Positions 45,111-58,355 of a stretch of DNA of 64,000 nt are shown piece after piece (within the stretch, counting starts at the first letter, position 1; every line of letters starts with the position of its first letter). Origin of the DNA: Alnus glutinosa (taxonomy: Eukaryota; Streptophyta; Magnoliopsida; Fagales; Betulaceae); NCBI RefSeq assembly GCF_958979055.1, contig NC_084887.1, positions 22,441,044 to 22,505,043 of the forward strand, written 5' to 3'. The notes under the pieces are model-generated. The model ran no database searches. It saw only the letters and a list, made by a program, of their open reading frames with translations, and had not been told where the DNA came from. Both the position numbers and the translations under genes were made by a program.

Positions 45111-45445
45111 AATAAAGTGATAATTGCATTACTGGTTCTTAGAGCTGGTCTAAATTATGAATCACTCTTTGTGGTATTATAATTACAAATCATTCTCTGA
45201 ATCTGTTTTTTGTCTACCAAGTAAACAAAGTCCATTACTAGATTATAATACAAATGATATTTAGAAGTTGTCTCACTATTTATATGACGTGACAAATAAC
45301 GGATTCTGTTAATTTGGTGGACGAAAAACAAGTTTAGGGAGTGATTCGTAATTATAGTTACTACAAGGACCATTCATGAACTTTTTGTATCACAAGAAAT
45401 GATTCGTAATTTAGGTCAACTCTAGAGACCAATGGTTCAATTATC
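45111..45445. mobile_element. Foldback MITE-like element
   Basis: Left arm TAATTGCATTACTGGTTCTT then CTAAATTATGAATCA and right arm TGATTCGTAATTTAGG then CCAATGGTTCAATTATCC are inverted copies over about 60 bp; GATTCGTAATTATAG and its counterpart extend the pairing. No coding. Target duplication is not clear. Confidence 0.6.
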
Positions 45446-45571
45446 CTTAAAATAAACTTAACAAGGAAAAAGTTTTTTATTTTATTTTATTTTTCAATTA
45501 TTTCTGCTCTGTACAAATTGTGCACAATGCGCATCAAGAGCGCAAGTTAGCAAGACCCTCGCGACCCCTGA

Positions 45572-45579
45572 TATAAAAG
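45572..45579 (+). promoter_or_regulatory. TATA box of the SHOC1 gene
   Basis: TATAAAAG lies 78 bp upstream of the ATG at 45650, directly before a C-rich leader; good position for a plant core promoter. Confidence 0.6.
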
Positions 45580-45649
45580 CCACCCCAAACGTGACCGCCA
45601 AAACTCAATTCAATTCCATTTCCAAAATCAGTCTGTTACTCTCTCTGAA

Positions 45650-48600
45650 ATGCGAACTCGCTTCCTCAACGTCGACTACTTCTCTCCGAGCCAAACCCTA
45701 GAACCCCTAACCTTCCTTCACCTCCCAGTCCCTCGTCTCTCTCCTGCCCCTCTCTCCACCTTCCACGACTTCGTCCCCTTCCTCTCGCCCCTCAACGTCT
45801 TCCTCCCAATCCACTCTTTTCAGATCCATTCCGCTCTCCCCAAGTTTTTCTCCGCCGTTCTCCCTGACCATATCGACGATGCCACAATCGAAGACTTCGG
45901 TGCCTCTGTTCCGTCTCAGAGCTGCAATGCTTGCTTCGACGAGAGTCGCCTTTTGCAGGTGAATCGCCAGATTAATTGGCTTTCTTCTTGCCTGATTCTG
46001 CTGTTTTAATGTTCGAGTGAAGTTGTTAGGGTTTGCTATTTGAAGTGAAAAGTGAGCTTGATTTATCTATATTTGATTTTAGATTTTGTCTCTTTTTGCT
46101 TTTGTTTTTGGCCTTTTTGTTTTCCAAGTGTGTTGTTCTTCACAATTTAACTAATTCTGCTTTGGAACTTGAACGAAGATTTTTTACTATGTCTTTTAGG
46201 GCTGAACCCTTGAGTTTACTCTAAACCAGTGTAATTTGGATGTACTCGATTATTTCTTGAGTAATGTTTTTCCAACATTCGAGAAAGCCGTTTTTGAATG
46301 TGAATATGATGTTTATGTTTTTTTTTCGATTTTGGATGAGAAATTTTAGTTATATAAGGGTGCGTTTGGGATTGCGATTTCATAGAGAAAAAATGTGATT
46401 TTAAACCAAATCGCAGAAAATTAACCGTTTGGAAACTGTGTTTTTAAAAAATTGCAATTTGAAAACGCAGAAAAGTGCTTATTCAAATCGCAGGCAATGG
46501 GGTGCTTTTTTGAAAACGTAGTATTTTAAAAGGTTAAACTGCAATTTTAAAGGCCAAACAACGATTTTGCCAAACGCTTAACCGCGTTTTTAAAAAATCA
46601 TTTTTTTAAATCGCACATTTTAAAATCGCTATTTTTTAATCGCACTTTTTGAAATCGCAAATCCAAACGGACCCTAAATCAATTCGGTATCAAAGGCAAA
46701 ACATTCTATTCAAGTAAATGCATGATCCGCAAGAAGCTATTAAGCTATGTGATATATCGAAAATGGAAACAACAAAAGTTTTGAAGTCATAATTTAATTT
46801 TCTTTCTTTTTAGCCTTTTTCCCCCCCTCTCTGGGGAACCGAAAGGAGGAGAGTAAGTTATCATTCTTCAACTCGTTTGTTTTCTCAAAACTTCTACTCC
46901 AAGCTTAATTTTGATCTTTTTGGTTCAGAAATTCAGTTTTATGACAGTTCTTGCATTAATGACACAACCAGGTGGAAGCAAAAGTTTTTTGAATCTGAAC
47001 TTACATTTTTTGAAATTCTCGTGCAAGTTTGGTTGAAAGGATTTTGAGGTATCTGGGAGTTTAGCGCGTTGGGATCCCTTTTAGTTTATATAGATTGTGT
47101 TGACTTGCAGCAAGAAGCTGGGGTTCTCTACGAAGAGAAGGAAGTGGAGAGTCAAACAACTTCTGGATCTGAAACTCTAGAGACTGAATTGCCAAAACCA
47201 AAAGTATGATAATGGCTTTCTCACTAGCTTTATTTCATGCTCTTGTTTGGTCTCTTCAGGGGTTTTCTTTAGAGTATATCTCATTTCATTGCAGAAGGAT
47301 AATGGGATTGCTGTTTATGATAAGGACGCAAGAAGATATGAAGTAATCCAATTCGAAACACCAGAGCTGGATGATTTTTTGGTAGAATGAATGTCTACAA
47401 AAGAATGGATCATTTGGTTTCCACATCTTTTTGAAACTTATTGGGATGTGCTCTTGGTTCCCTAACTGTGGCTGAATTTTGCAGGAAAATGCCTGCTTTT
47501 TTGAGAAAGAGCAGATGCAAATTTCGTCTGGAGTTCCAAACAATGAAACTAATCTGGTATATATCTTAACCATCTTATAACTCATAGTATTTGTATAATA
47601 TGCTAAAAAATATATTTCCGTTCTAATTCCCTTTGCCACAGCATTTGTAGTTGATGAAGGATAATGCAGTGTGTGTGTATGTCCTTGCTGTTTGGTTTCA
47701 AATTGTCTCAGGAAGACATCATTGAGTAGCCTCCCTGTTTTGTTTTTGTTTTTGTTTTTTTGATTTCTTTTTGTATATCTATTTACTGACTACTTCTCTT
47801 ACCTGTTAATCTTCTATGCTTATCTGGTAGTAGCTATTAGTAAGTGATCGGCTGCTAGGACGAGAGGTCTTTCGAGCCTCCTCTGGCCTAGATAATCAGA
47901 TGTGAAATCCTGCACCGGAGCACTATCACGATCCCCTGTGGAAAAAAAATTATTTGTGGAGACAGAAATAAAGATATAAAATTCCTACCAAGATAACTGG
48001 AAATTCCAACAAATAAAAACCCTAATGAACCTCCTTGCTAGCTTGCTTTACTTGATTGCTTCGCTTGCTTACAGAGAGTGAGATGTATCTATCTGTACGA
48101 GATGCTACCCATGCTCCTGTGTTGGTTTTATGTAAATTCCAAAAACTAAAGCAAAAGGAAAACTATTTACTCTCTAAGAGGCTTTTAGTTGGACTTCCTA
48201 TAACAGAAGGTGAATTGACTTGAATCCTTTAGCATGAATATTACAGGTCATCGTAGGTTACATGGTGTAAAAATCATTTGTCGTAGATTATTTTTGCCGT
48301 CTATATTTATTTCATTTATGATGAGAAACAAAAAGTAAAAACGGTTTTCAGATTTTGATAGGATTAGGTACTCATGCCAAATTAGTTTTACTTTTCTTGC
48401 AGTTGTTTCCCCCCACACATGATTTATATAAATATATATAGGATTAGCCTTGTGGCTTGAGCATGAAAACATGAAACCTTTATGATTGGGTCACAAGAAA
48501 GCAAAATAGGAGAGATACTTTATTCATTTAAAGTATATTGGTAGTTACTTTGTTATATTTTAATTTTTTGATGGTAACTTGTTTGTTATTGCTGCCTCAC

Positions 48601-51600
48601 AACATTAGCATATTTTAGAACAAGAATTTTCTATATGGAGTCTAACAGCATCCAGGGGTCATTTTTCAGTTTTTGCAATTTGTTATCTGTTTAGGACTTC
48701 TGCAATAAAAAAAATTACAACTTGATTTGTTTCCGAACTTGGGTCTTTTTTGCAGGAAATTCTTAGGCAAGCACTTCCAATGCAGTCCCCTCATGAGGTT
48801 CAAGGATTGATTTATTCGGTTGAAAATGTTACTGCAGAGTTGCACATGGAGCAAAAGGTTTATGTCTTTGAAGATGAGAGTTTTGTTCAGGATCAAATGT
48901 GCTTCCAAAGAAGTGTATTTCCCTCTCTAGAAGTTGATGAGATGAGTCTGAAAAGTGTCACATACTTGTCTGTAGAGGAAGAACTTGTTTCACTTCTTGA
49001 AAACACTGAACCCCAATGTTGGCTTCAGAAAGATAACATGGCCATAAATGGCGAGGAAGTTTTGGGTTCTAGGGAATATGATATATCAAAATTTCTTTCA
49101 GATCATTGTCTATCAAACCAATGCCTGGAACCTGGGCTGGCATCAGTGGACATTTTCCCAGAAATGGACTTCATAAGCGTCATGGAATCTTCAGAGACTC
49201 AAGGAAACTCCTCATGTGAAGGGGTATCACATGTTGACTGTTCCTTCTTAGTAAGCCCTGTTATTTTTCAGGAATTCCAGTTCCTTGACATGGACTCATC
49301 TCCACATTTTGAAATCTTTACAACACAGAGAGCAGATGAACCAGAAACATGTGACTGGATGTTCAGGGAAGACATGAACTTTAAGAATTTCAACGAGTTG
49401 ATTGTTAGCAATGAGCTAGCCTTTGTAGATAACACATTCAAATCATTGCCTGTACCACTTTTCTCTGATCATGAAAAGTTAAGGTCACTATGTTGCATTG
49501 TTGTGGAAGTACTAGCTGACTTAAATCCATTGCCTCTATCTGTATCTGATGGGATATACTTGGATTGGCACCTTTTGGAAGAAGATAAATGCAACTCTAG
49601 AATCTATTCTTCCTATCAGAGTATGTTGGAGGAGGTAGATTCACGTAGCTTTGATTTTGATCTGGAATCTCTTGATGATGGGACGTTGCTACTTGACTTT
49701 GTTTTCTCAGATAATGCTTTGAATGGGCCAAACACAGAAGAAAGGAAGGAATCACAAAAGTTGCTTTTTCATGGAATTTCTGTGCCTACTGGTCATATGG
49801 TGGGAGCTGCTTCAAACAAATTGTTGGATGATGAATGTCCACAACCTGAAGAACATTTAACTGAAAAAGATAACGAGAGGGCTTCGTTGTTATTCAAGTC
49901 TATGTCACAATTTAATGATCTTGATTTTTTCTTGAATCCTCGGAAAGCTAATGCTTGGGAAAATAATGACTCTGCTATTAAGGCAGTTGACACTAATGCT
50001 AAATTTCCCAAGATTCCATCCAGTAACTCAAGGGCAGCATGTGCATCCACTGGAGTACAATTGCAGAAGAGCAATATTTTGTTGTATCAAGTTAAGCTGT
50101 CTGATACTATTCTGGCCATCATAGACAACTTTGAACAGAGCTATCTAGCCATCTTGCAGAATGAAAGAGAGCTGGTAAAGACAGATCTCCCATTTCTAGC
50201 TGCAGATAGTTTTAAATTGCTCAGCCTTCCAAAACAAAAGTTAATGGACCGCATTAAGAAAGCAAGCGCAAAAAGAACCACTTCTCACAGAGATGGAAAC
50301 ATTATGGTATTTGTTACCTTATGTGCAATTAAACAGATGGCTTGGTACATGTGTTTCTATGGCATCCATCCAGCTCATCTATATGTGGACAAGTTATGTC
50401 AAAGCTTGGAATGCTTAAAGTCAAGACTAGGCATCCTATGGTCCTTGATTGAAGATGCACACAGGAAGGTTGACAGAGAAGTTACTAACTCACATCCCTC
50501 ACTGACTTGTGTCCAGAAGATTTTACATTCAAACACTACCCAGAGGAATTTGAAAGTGTTGATTGTGGCTGAAGAAATTTTCTGGCGATCGTTGAAGAGT
50601 TTGTTGATGTCCATGGGATTATCATTTAGTGAGTTCCAGAATAATTATGCACATGCAAATCAATCAGATCTGTGCAAAACTGAATTCACAAATACTAGAA
50701 TGGATGCCCTGCTGGTTACAGATTGCCTATTGGTATCCCATGAGTAAGTTCTACTCTCGTAAGCTGTGTTATTCCACAGAATCCCTATTAATAGGACATC
50801 TTTAATATGGCACTGGTCTCGTAAGATATTGTACGATGTACTCACCCTTGATAGATCATAGAGCTTCGCATTTGCCTTTAACATGCCTGATTGTTTTCAG
50901 TTCTGAACAATATCATCTATGTCTATATCTGTTGAAGTTTCTGATTCATCTATTTGTTTTCTTGTTTCCTCTTTACTGCGAAAAAGGATTTCAATCATAT
51001 TTAGCTTGTGCAGCGCTTCTGCGAGAAAAAAAAATTAAAAATGTTAAATTAGTGTCTTGCCAATCCTTTTTCTTGGAAGTGAGAGTCAAATGAGGGAAAA
51101 ATCCTTGCGATGGTAGAATTTACGTCCAATTTCTTGTTGCTATGGCTTATTTCGTTTGCATCAGTAATTTATTGTCCTCATTTCCCTTAAACTAAAATTT
51201 GCATTGGTATCGGACTTGGAAATATGCCATTCCTGCTGCTTGTTTACAATAACTGTGTTAAGTATCTGTTTTTTGATAGTTTGGGGATTTTATATTTCTA
51301 GAATGTCTGTTTTTGTGCAAGTGTGGATCAGTTTTGTGTTTAGTGGAGAACTGCAATGTATGCTTAAATGCCTATTGTAAGCTATATGTATTTTGAAGGA
51401 GTTCTAAAACTGCAAATATTAATTCCTTTCTTATTACTCAAGGCATGTTTCTGCATTATTTCCCTTCAACAAGTTCAGCAAAATCTTGGAATATGGAGGT
51501 TCACATGGCTCTTCTAGAGTATCCTCTCTTTCCTCAGAGTTGGTTGGGTTGCCCCCTCTTCACTTCTTGAGAGTGGAACTGGATAAATTTAGTGCTTGTG

Positions 51601-54600
51601 AAGCACTTTGTGAAGGTGTTGATATGCCTCAGAATACTGAAATAATAATGGTAGGTCTCTGGCTTACATGCATAAAGACACATATATCTTATCTGTCTAT
51701 TTGTCAAATTACATGCACGTCTTTGGCTAATCAACTGTCAAATGTCAGTCGTGTATAAATGTCATTCTATTCATATTTACTCATATTCATGTGGCACAAT
51801 TTTGAGTGAAATGTAATATTACAAGATGAATATGGAATGTTACGTGTTGATGTTTCCATGGGAATATGTTTGGTTTGACTAGCATATGTCAGTGAAGTAC
51901 AAACGTGTGCCTGAGATTGGTTCCAACTAAAAGTTTGCTGAATTCAAATTCAAGTTAAAGGTAGATATATGCTATTCAATTTGCAAAAACGGAGCAAAAT
52001 AATTTTTGAAGCAGAATGATGAATATGACATTTGAACTGTCTGGTATGACATTTTACCTTACAGTATACTATTTTGGATAGGATAAAAAGTTTAAGTAAT
52101 TTACATTTTCATCGGTTGGACATGGGGCTAGATCCATTAATCAAGATGCTTGTTTCTTTTTGTGGGTTCACTTTGATGGGGTAGCAACTTATCTGGTTTC
52201 ATGACACCAAAAAGTAGCAATTAGAGAAAAGGTGATGACCCACTGTTGGTCCTGCCACAGCAAAGTCCTGGGAAGAAACACAAGCATATTACTTGTCCAA
52301 ATATTTCTTTTTATGATGTGTGTTTGTGTCCATTAAATTGGTTGGTCAAATTCCTCTTCTTTTTTTGTTTGTTTTTATTGACTAAATCATTCTGTAAAAT
52401 AAAAAACTTAATCCTATTCAATATAGAATCAGAAAGTTGTTGCAAACAGTGATATGCTTACAACTGATAATATATTATGGGTCCACTAAGATCTAGAAAA
52501 CATGAAAGTGGGGAAAATATTTTGAGTGAGATATTGGAATTTTTTTTTGGGTGAAATTACAGTTAACCCCCTCCCCCAAACTATCTTCCATTTTACGAAG
52601 ACACCTTCAAACTACCATTTTCGGTACTTAGCACCCTAAATCGATAGTTTCATGTCAATTTGCACTCTTCCTCAGATTTTGGTGTTAAAAACTTATAAAA
52701 GTATCGATTTGGAATGCTAAGTACCGAAAATGGTAGTTTGGAAGTATTTTTGCAAAAGGTGTAATAGTTTTTATGGGGGTTAAATACATTTAAGCTTCTT
52801 GAACTATCAACTATTTTTAAAAAAGCCCCACAAACTGACAGGAGTGACATTTGGATACATCAAACTACCATTCTGTCAGCCTTCCTATAATACCCCTATT
52901 TTTTTAAAAACCAAAATAATAAAATAAAAAAAAATTAAAAAAAAAGGGTACAACCCAAAATGTGGCCCAACCACCCCATGAGGGTGGATTGGCCACCCAA
53001 AATCAAGGACGAGGGGGTGGCTTGCGAGCCACACCCAACACCTCTGGGGGTGGCTCCCGAGCCACCCTTAACCACTCAAGGGGTGGCTCGCGGCCACCTC
53101 CAACTCATGGGGGTGACTTGCGAGCCAACCCCAACACCTTTGGGGGTGGCACATGAGCCACCCCCAACCACTCTGGGGTTGGCCGCGAGCCACCCCAGTG
53201 GCTTCAGCCACCCCCTTTCTTTTTATTATTATTGATTAATAATTATAAAGGGTAAATTTGGTTTTTCAATGGTCAAAGTGAGGGTATTTTTGGAAGATTT
53301 TGGTCAAATTTGGTTGTTCATCCATTCTAATGGTCAACGCTAACAGAGGGGCCTTTCTGCCATAAAATGGTTTGATGTATCCAAGTGTCATACCTGTAAA
53401 TTTTTATTTTTGAAAATATTGGTCATTTTCTCGCTTTAACAAGATAAATTACCTTGTGAAGAATTAGTGGCATAACAGTTGGATATGATTTTTTAAGACA
53501 CAAACAAAAATGTGGCTTTCTTTCATGAACATTAGATAACTTGAAATTTGAGACTATTTTTGATAATGGATTAAGATTTCATGATACCGATCTGCTAAAG
53601 GGATGCTCTGTCTCTATATCAGAATAAGCTGTCTCTTTCTAATGTTACTGTCAATTTTTGGTTCATGTTGTTGACCTATCAGTATTCAACTATGCTTACA
53701 CTAGTTGTATCCTAGGAAGAGGATGAGGATATGAACATCCAGAAGCTAGAGAAACTGTTAAACTTTTTACCCATTGAGGACAAGCTTAATATGGGATCTT
53801 CAGGAGCTGCAGATGAAGCAGAAGTTTGCCGTATGCCTCTGCCAGTTCCCACTGTGCCATTTCCAATGAAATCAGAGAATATATCGCAATGCATGGTGCC
53901 TTCCCCTGAAACAGTCATTATTGTGAACACTCAAAATCGTAATAAGGAAATGATAGTATCCCGAAGAAGTACCTACCAAAGAATTCTTGCATTGGAGAAA
54001 GAAGGAGCGCAAGTTGTGGAACGAGATTCAGATTTGCCAGTGGATGTTATAATCAGTTCTGCTATTTGCCTAGTGTGGTATGATTGCAGAAACATTGGAA
54101 AGAAAGCAACTGCATTAGATGAAGCCTTTTCATGCTTACCTTTGTGCATTGAGAATATTGCGACAAATGTTTTAACGTTGCTGAGTTTTGCATTCGATGG
54201 CTGCATTCTGGTAATTTCCATACCTATATGACTGGTTTACCTAGGGGTATAGCTAAATCTGATCTTTTATTTGTCAAACAATCCTATGGAGAAACTAATG
54301 AATTCCCCAGCAGGGCTCTAAGACAAATTGAGCTCTTTGAGTTTTGCTTGAGATGTTCTCAGTAAGGGCCTATCTAGGAGCCTTTTGCTCAGATTGTAAA
54401 AATAAAAATAAAAAAAAGAAAAAGAAAAAAAGGATCTTGAGTAACCTACCATTTAACTTGATTTTTCACTCAAGACTGCTCCTACGATACCTCATCCAGG
54501 CTTGAGCAGCCTAATACTCAACTCATATCAGCTTGTTTCAGCCCTTGTCTCGAAAGGCAACAATAATGGATGCACAGACGCATGGGTTTATATATTTCTT

Positions 54601-57145
54601 TTTCAGAATTTCTTTGATGTTGTTGGGTTACTTCAAATAAGAAAAAAATTACTGATACATTGGAATAGGGTTTAACATAGCATCAGCATTCCATGATGAC
54701 TCCTGCATTTTATGAATTAAACTCCTTTATTTTGTCCATGTATTAGAGATATTCTTGTAAACGACTTTAGACATTTTATGGGCATGAATGAAAATGATCT
54801 AGAAAATCACCTCATAAGGATATATCCTGACATGGTTTCATATTTAAATAGTATGAGTTTGTTCAGCTGATACATCCCATGTACCAGGGTTTAACCATTG
54901 TGGTGTTTGCTTTTGACAAAGTTTTGTTGCTTAAAAAAAAAAAGACCAAAAAGTGTTGATTTGTTCTAATATATAATTGCTTTTGTACGCTTGGCCTGGC
55001 CTGGTTTATCCAATTTAATATTAAGTGGAATTTTGAACTGCTTTATTTACTGGCAAGAGTAATGGAATCTAGTATATAATCACAAAATTGAAAACTTTGC
55101 TTATCATATTCTGCACAGTGAGGTAGAATAGTCTAGATGGTTGGTTGGAAGATGAAAGTTGGTACTATAGATTATTACTTATCAAAAAATTTATTATTGA
55201 TTGTTCTTGACAGTTATGACTCATGCACTGAACTTATTTTGAACCCTTCATTTGTATATTTAATATTTTTTCTCAGGTCTTTGAAGGAGAAAGCAGCTTC
55301 CTTTCCACAATAATGGAATCCTCAGATGGACTCTATGCTGCGGCAGCGAGCCTGGGAATTGATTTGCAGCTCTTTTGCTCCTATTCATCTGAGTTGACGG
55401 ATGAAATTATATTGAGCTGCATTAGTTATGCCACTAAGTTGACTAGGGGCCTTTATCCTAAAATGCCTGAGTCAGAAACTCTTGCAGAATCATTTCTTAC
55501 TAAATTTCCGTCCATTAATCCTTTGACAGCTCATGCAATACTGTCTTCAAGAGGTATTCTCATTGAATTTCTTGAATGGTCGCATGAATTCAGGATCCAT
55601 GCAATCCAAAAATATCATGTTTCTGAGGAGAGTGTCACATTGTTTAGTGCTTTGTGCAAATATGGTGAGCTGGAGGATTCTAAATCTATAATGACAGACT
55701 GCTCCTCAGTATCCTCTGGTCCTGACTCAGAAAGGTGCCGTTTTAATGTGGATTCTGGAAGAAAAAGACGAAAATATGGTGGTAGCCCTCAAAAAATTGA
55801 CAGACGTATGGATGAAATACTACATTTTTCGCCACTAAACCAATTCACTGACGACACTTTGGAACTTTCTACAGTGTCCAAGCCATATAATCCATGGGTG
55901 TCAAAAGATCCCGAGATATTTGATGAGATCAGTAAACCTAGTTTACCTCAACCTCCAAATGTATTTTTTGGTCAAAAATTGGGATTGGATATGGGGATGA
56001 CGATAAATCCCTCCAGTGTTACCAAGCCATACGGTTTTCAGTTTTCTAAGAGTCATAACATATCAACTGAGATAAAAAAGGCTTATTTCTCTTCCGGTGA
56101 TATCATGTTTGGTCAAAATCAGGGATCAGATTCAGCTACGATGAACACTTTGGATTGGGGTAGCATCAAGAAATCTGAGAATCTTATCGGTGAAGTTATT
56201 GACCTAACTGAGAGTCCTGTATCAGGTCAGGACTGTTTTTCTATCGGTAACTCCATGAATGTCTCTCTTTTGGTGCCTGAGATGGATAACAATTCCACAA
56301 GAAAGCATAAAACTGTAAGAAAGTTGTCATTTGGTAAAGGCAGTCACCCTCCTTGCTCAATGGCTGCTGAGATCAACTCAGATTCAGATATCTGGAGTTT
56401 TAAGGAGGATCAGAGGCAAACTTTGCCAGAAGGAGCTAATGATTACTCAAGTACAGATTTAAAAAATGATATTTTGCCTGTAAAACAATGTGGGGTGCTC
56501 TTAGAGGAGTGCTTAACACAGAGATCTGCAGGAAATTTAAAGGGGTTATCATTCCAAGAGAATGGAATGTCATCTTATGGTGGAACACCCCTCTCAAATG
56601 CACTCAGTTCAGCCCATCCACATCAAAATTCACCCTGGACGATAGAGTTTCTTAACAGAATCAGGGAAAAGAGTAGATTGCGTCAGCAGTCCCTTCCATG
56701 TGACATGTCTTCTCCTTCTTTGGGGTATTCAGGGAATATATCAAAATTTTCTAAAAGAAGAAGTCCTTCTATTCTTGATTTTTTCAAGTACCGAGGAGGC
56801 AGCAGTCCTAGAAAGATACCAGAACAAAAGAGACAGAAGCAATCTATACTGTCATCAAGCTCATCCGAAAAAAATAAAAATTCATCCTCTCTTCTTCCCA
56901 CATGGACCCCTGCTGATAAGAGAGCACGACAGGTGTGTCTATACTCCCTTTTCATATCATAGACAGTTTCCTTTTAATGCATACAACATTGCAGCAGTTC
57001 TGTTTATATTAATACAACTTAACACTCAGCACTCAATCAACTTCAGACACTATCTTTTGCAAAGAATGGAAGTGGAGGCCAAACCAAGCTCGTCTGGAGT
57101 GATAAAACTCATGGTCTGAGGAAAAAGTTCCAGAATCAATTATAA
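45650..57145 (+). CDS. SHOC1: SHOC1 (SHORTAGE IN CHIASMATA 1 / ZIP2), XPF-like meiotic crossover protein, nine exons
   Basis: Exons: 45650-45958, 47111-47203, 47295-47381, 47485-47556, 48756-50743, 51443-51650, 53716-54210, 55277-56932, 57047-57145. All junctions are GT-AG and phases agree, giving about 1668 residues (Arabidopsis SHOC1 is about 1600). The N-terminus [11 protein letters not shown] followed by a Pro/Leu-rich stretch is the SHOC1 signature. The C-terminus [17 protein letters not shown] is also characteristic. Exons 7-8 encode the XPF-like nuclease fold ([49 protein letters not shown]) without the ERKxxxD catalytic set, then a helix-hairpin-helix region ([17 protein letters not shown]). 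With its partner PTD (Spo16-like) it binds branched DNA and promotes class I crossovers in meiosis. Introns 1, 6 and others contain MITEs. The gene looks intact. Confidence 0.93.
46358..46674. mobile_element. 317-bp PIF/Harbinger (Tourist-like) MITE in SHOC1 intron 1
   Basis: The flanks are TAA (46355-46357 and 46675-46677), the 3-bp duplication of PIF/Harbinger elements. The termini are GGGTGCGTTTGGGATTGCGA and TCGCAAATCCAAACGGACCC, inverted copies. The interior is a long AT-rich foldback with repeated AAATCGCA/TGCGATTT motifs. Confidence 0.88.
47557..48755 (+). other. SHOC1 intron 4 with a GC-richer foreign-looking block
   Basis: A 1.2-kb intron. Around 47825-47945 the base composition rises (GGCTGCTAGGACGAGAGGTC, CCTGCACCGGAGCACTATC) relative to the AT-rich intron around it. 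No coding frame or known element was recognised. Confidence 0.35.
52551..52785. mobile_element. Foldback MITE-like element in SHOC1 intron 6
   Basis: Arms ACAGTTAACCCCCTCCCCCA with TTCAAACTACCATTTTCGGT and ACCGAAAATGGTAGTTTGGA with GGGGGTTAAATAC are inverted copies. GTACTTAGCA and its complement TGCTAAGTAC extend the pairing. Confidence 0.7.
52786..53420. mobile_element. GGGGTGGC foldback family element in SHOC1 intron 6
   Basis: The left arm has AGTGACATTTGGATACATCA and AACTACCATTCTG; the right arm has TTTGATGTATCCAAGTGTCA. The core (52960-53220) is five to six units of about 45 bp made of GGGGGTGGCT-CGCGAGCCACC palindromes separated by CAACACCT or AACCACTC spacers. It generates an open frame of 91 codons that is only repeat. 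The transcript of SHOC1 would carry these strong hairpins in its intron. Confidence 0.72.
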
Positions 57146-58005
57146 GATGGCAAGAAAGTTTTCCTGCAAAGTGTATTGACTTAGGATCATAATGAAAAAA
57201 ATCTTCTGAAATCCTGCACATAACAATGGTATTTTTTCTCAGTCTAAACATAGAAAGATATTGAGTGTTATAGGTGTCATTTAACTTGGTTATTTTGTGC
57301 AGCCAGCAAGCCTGAACCTGCTGCAATAGCATCAACATGACGGAGATGTTGAAACATGTTTTAAAACATATATATAAGTGGGCTTTTAATGATAAGCTTC
57401 AACTTTGCATCTGATGCCCTGGCCATGCTACGAGTAGAATACTGCAACACTTTCTGAAGCAGATCTACAGTTGGCCTCTTTAACGGTAAGTTCGAACATT
57501 GCATCTGATACCCTGTTTATGCTAAAAGTTAGAAGATATGGTCAATAATATAGAATTGACTTCACTGATTTATTGTTTATGCATAAAAGCTTTTGGCAAA
57601 GACCCAATAGGCATTCTCGAATGCCTTATTCAAGCTTGAATACAAAAACTTTATTAAGCTTTACACCAGATACAACTCTCTCTGTCTCTCTGTGCAGCAC
57701 GTAGTATATGTTTTGGACTCAACTCCTTTCCTCATATTGTTTATTTAACTGTGAGTAAATAATTTAGTAGAAAGTGGAAAAAGGAAAAACCACTTCGAAC
57801 AGGGAAAGTGAACTTAATGTGAGGAAATTTGTGGGAAATTAAAGAGATCAAACTGACAACTAATATTGATCTTCAGATCTCCAAATACTTCAACTTTCAA
57901 AAACACAGGAGACTAGTTGACAATTCTATATGTTGATGCTATCTTCAAGAATTTGTCTTAGTATTCTCATTAGTGACATAAAAGGAAAGCACACTTGCTT
58001 TTTTA
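57146..58005. other. 3' flank of SHOC1, no further gene
   Basis: Contains the SHOC1 3' UTR and AT-rich DNA. Two short related segments (TTTAATGATAAGCTTCAACT... near 57390 and TTTAACGGTAAGTTCGAACA... near 57480, each followed by TTGCATCTGATRCCCTG) look like a small diverged duplication. Confidence 0.4.
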
Positions 58006-58355
58006 GGTAAATTGCACTTTCCAACCATAAACTTTGAGGCTAGTTGTAACTTTCCCCCTAAACTTCAAATTTGAGCGATCAATCTCCTAAACTATGGGGT
58101 CTGTTGCAATTCCTTTCTACCATCGAAGTTTCTCCAATTTCTATAATAATCTTGAAATTCACGTGCTTATTTTCTTCTATTCTTTTCTTTTCAGTGATCT
58201 CGTGATAAACATGTGGAACTTTAGTATTATAGAAAATTGGAGAAATTTTAGCAATGAAGAGACATCACAAATAATCACATAGTATCGGGAGTTGACTGCT
58301 CGAATTTAAAGTTTAGAGAGGACCTGTAGTTTAGGGTGGTAAAATGCAATTTACC
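58006..58355. mobile_element. MITE with GGTAAATTGCA termini
   Basis: The left end GGTAAATTGCACTTTCCAAC and right end (inverted) GGTAAATTGCATTTTACCAC are inverted copies; further inside, CCTAAACTTCAAATTTGAGC pairs with GAATTTAAAGTTTAGAG. About 350 bp, no coding. Confidence 0.7.

Noticed and set aside
52960-53235. 91-codon frame of GVAPEPP/GGGSRA-like repeats
   Set aside because: Translation of the GGGGTGGC palindromic repeat core in an intron; no start context and the same pattern appears in two frames.
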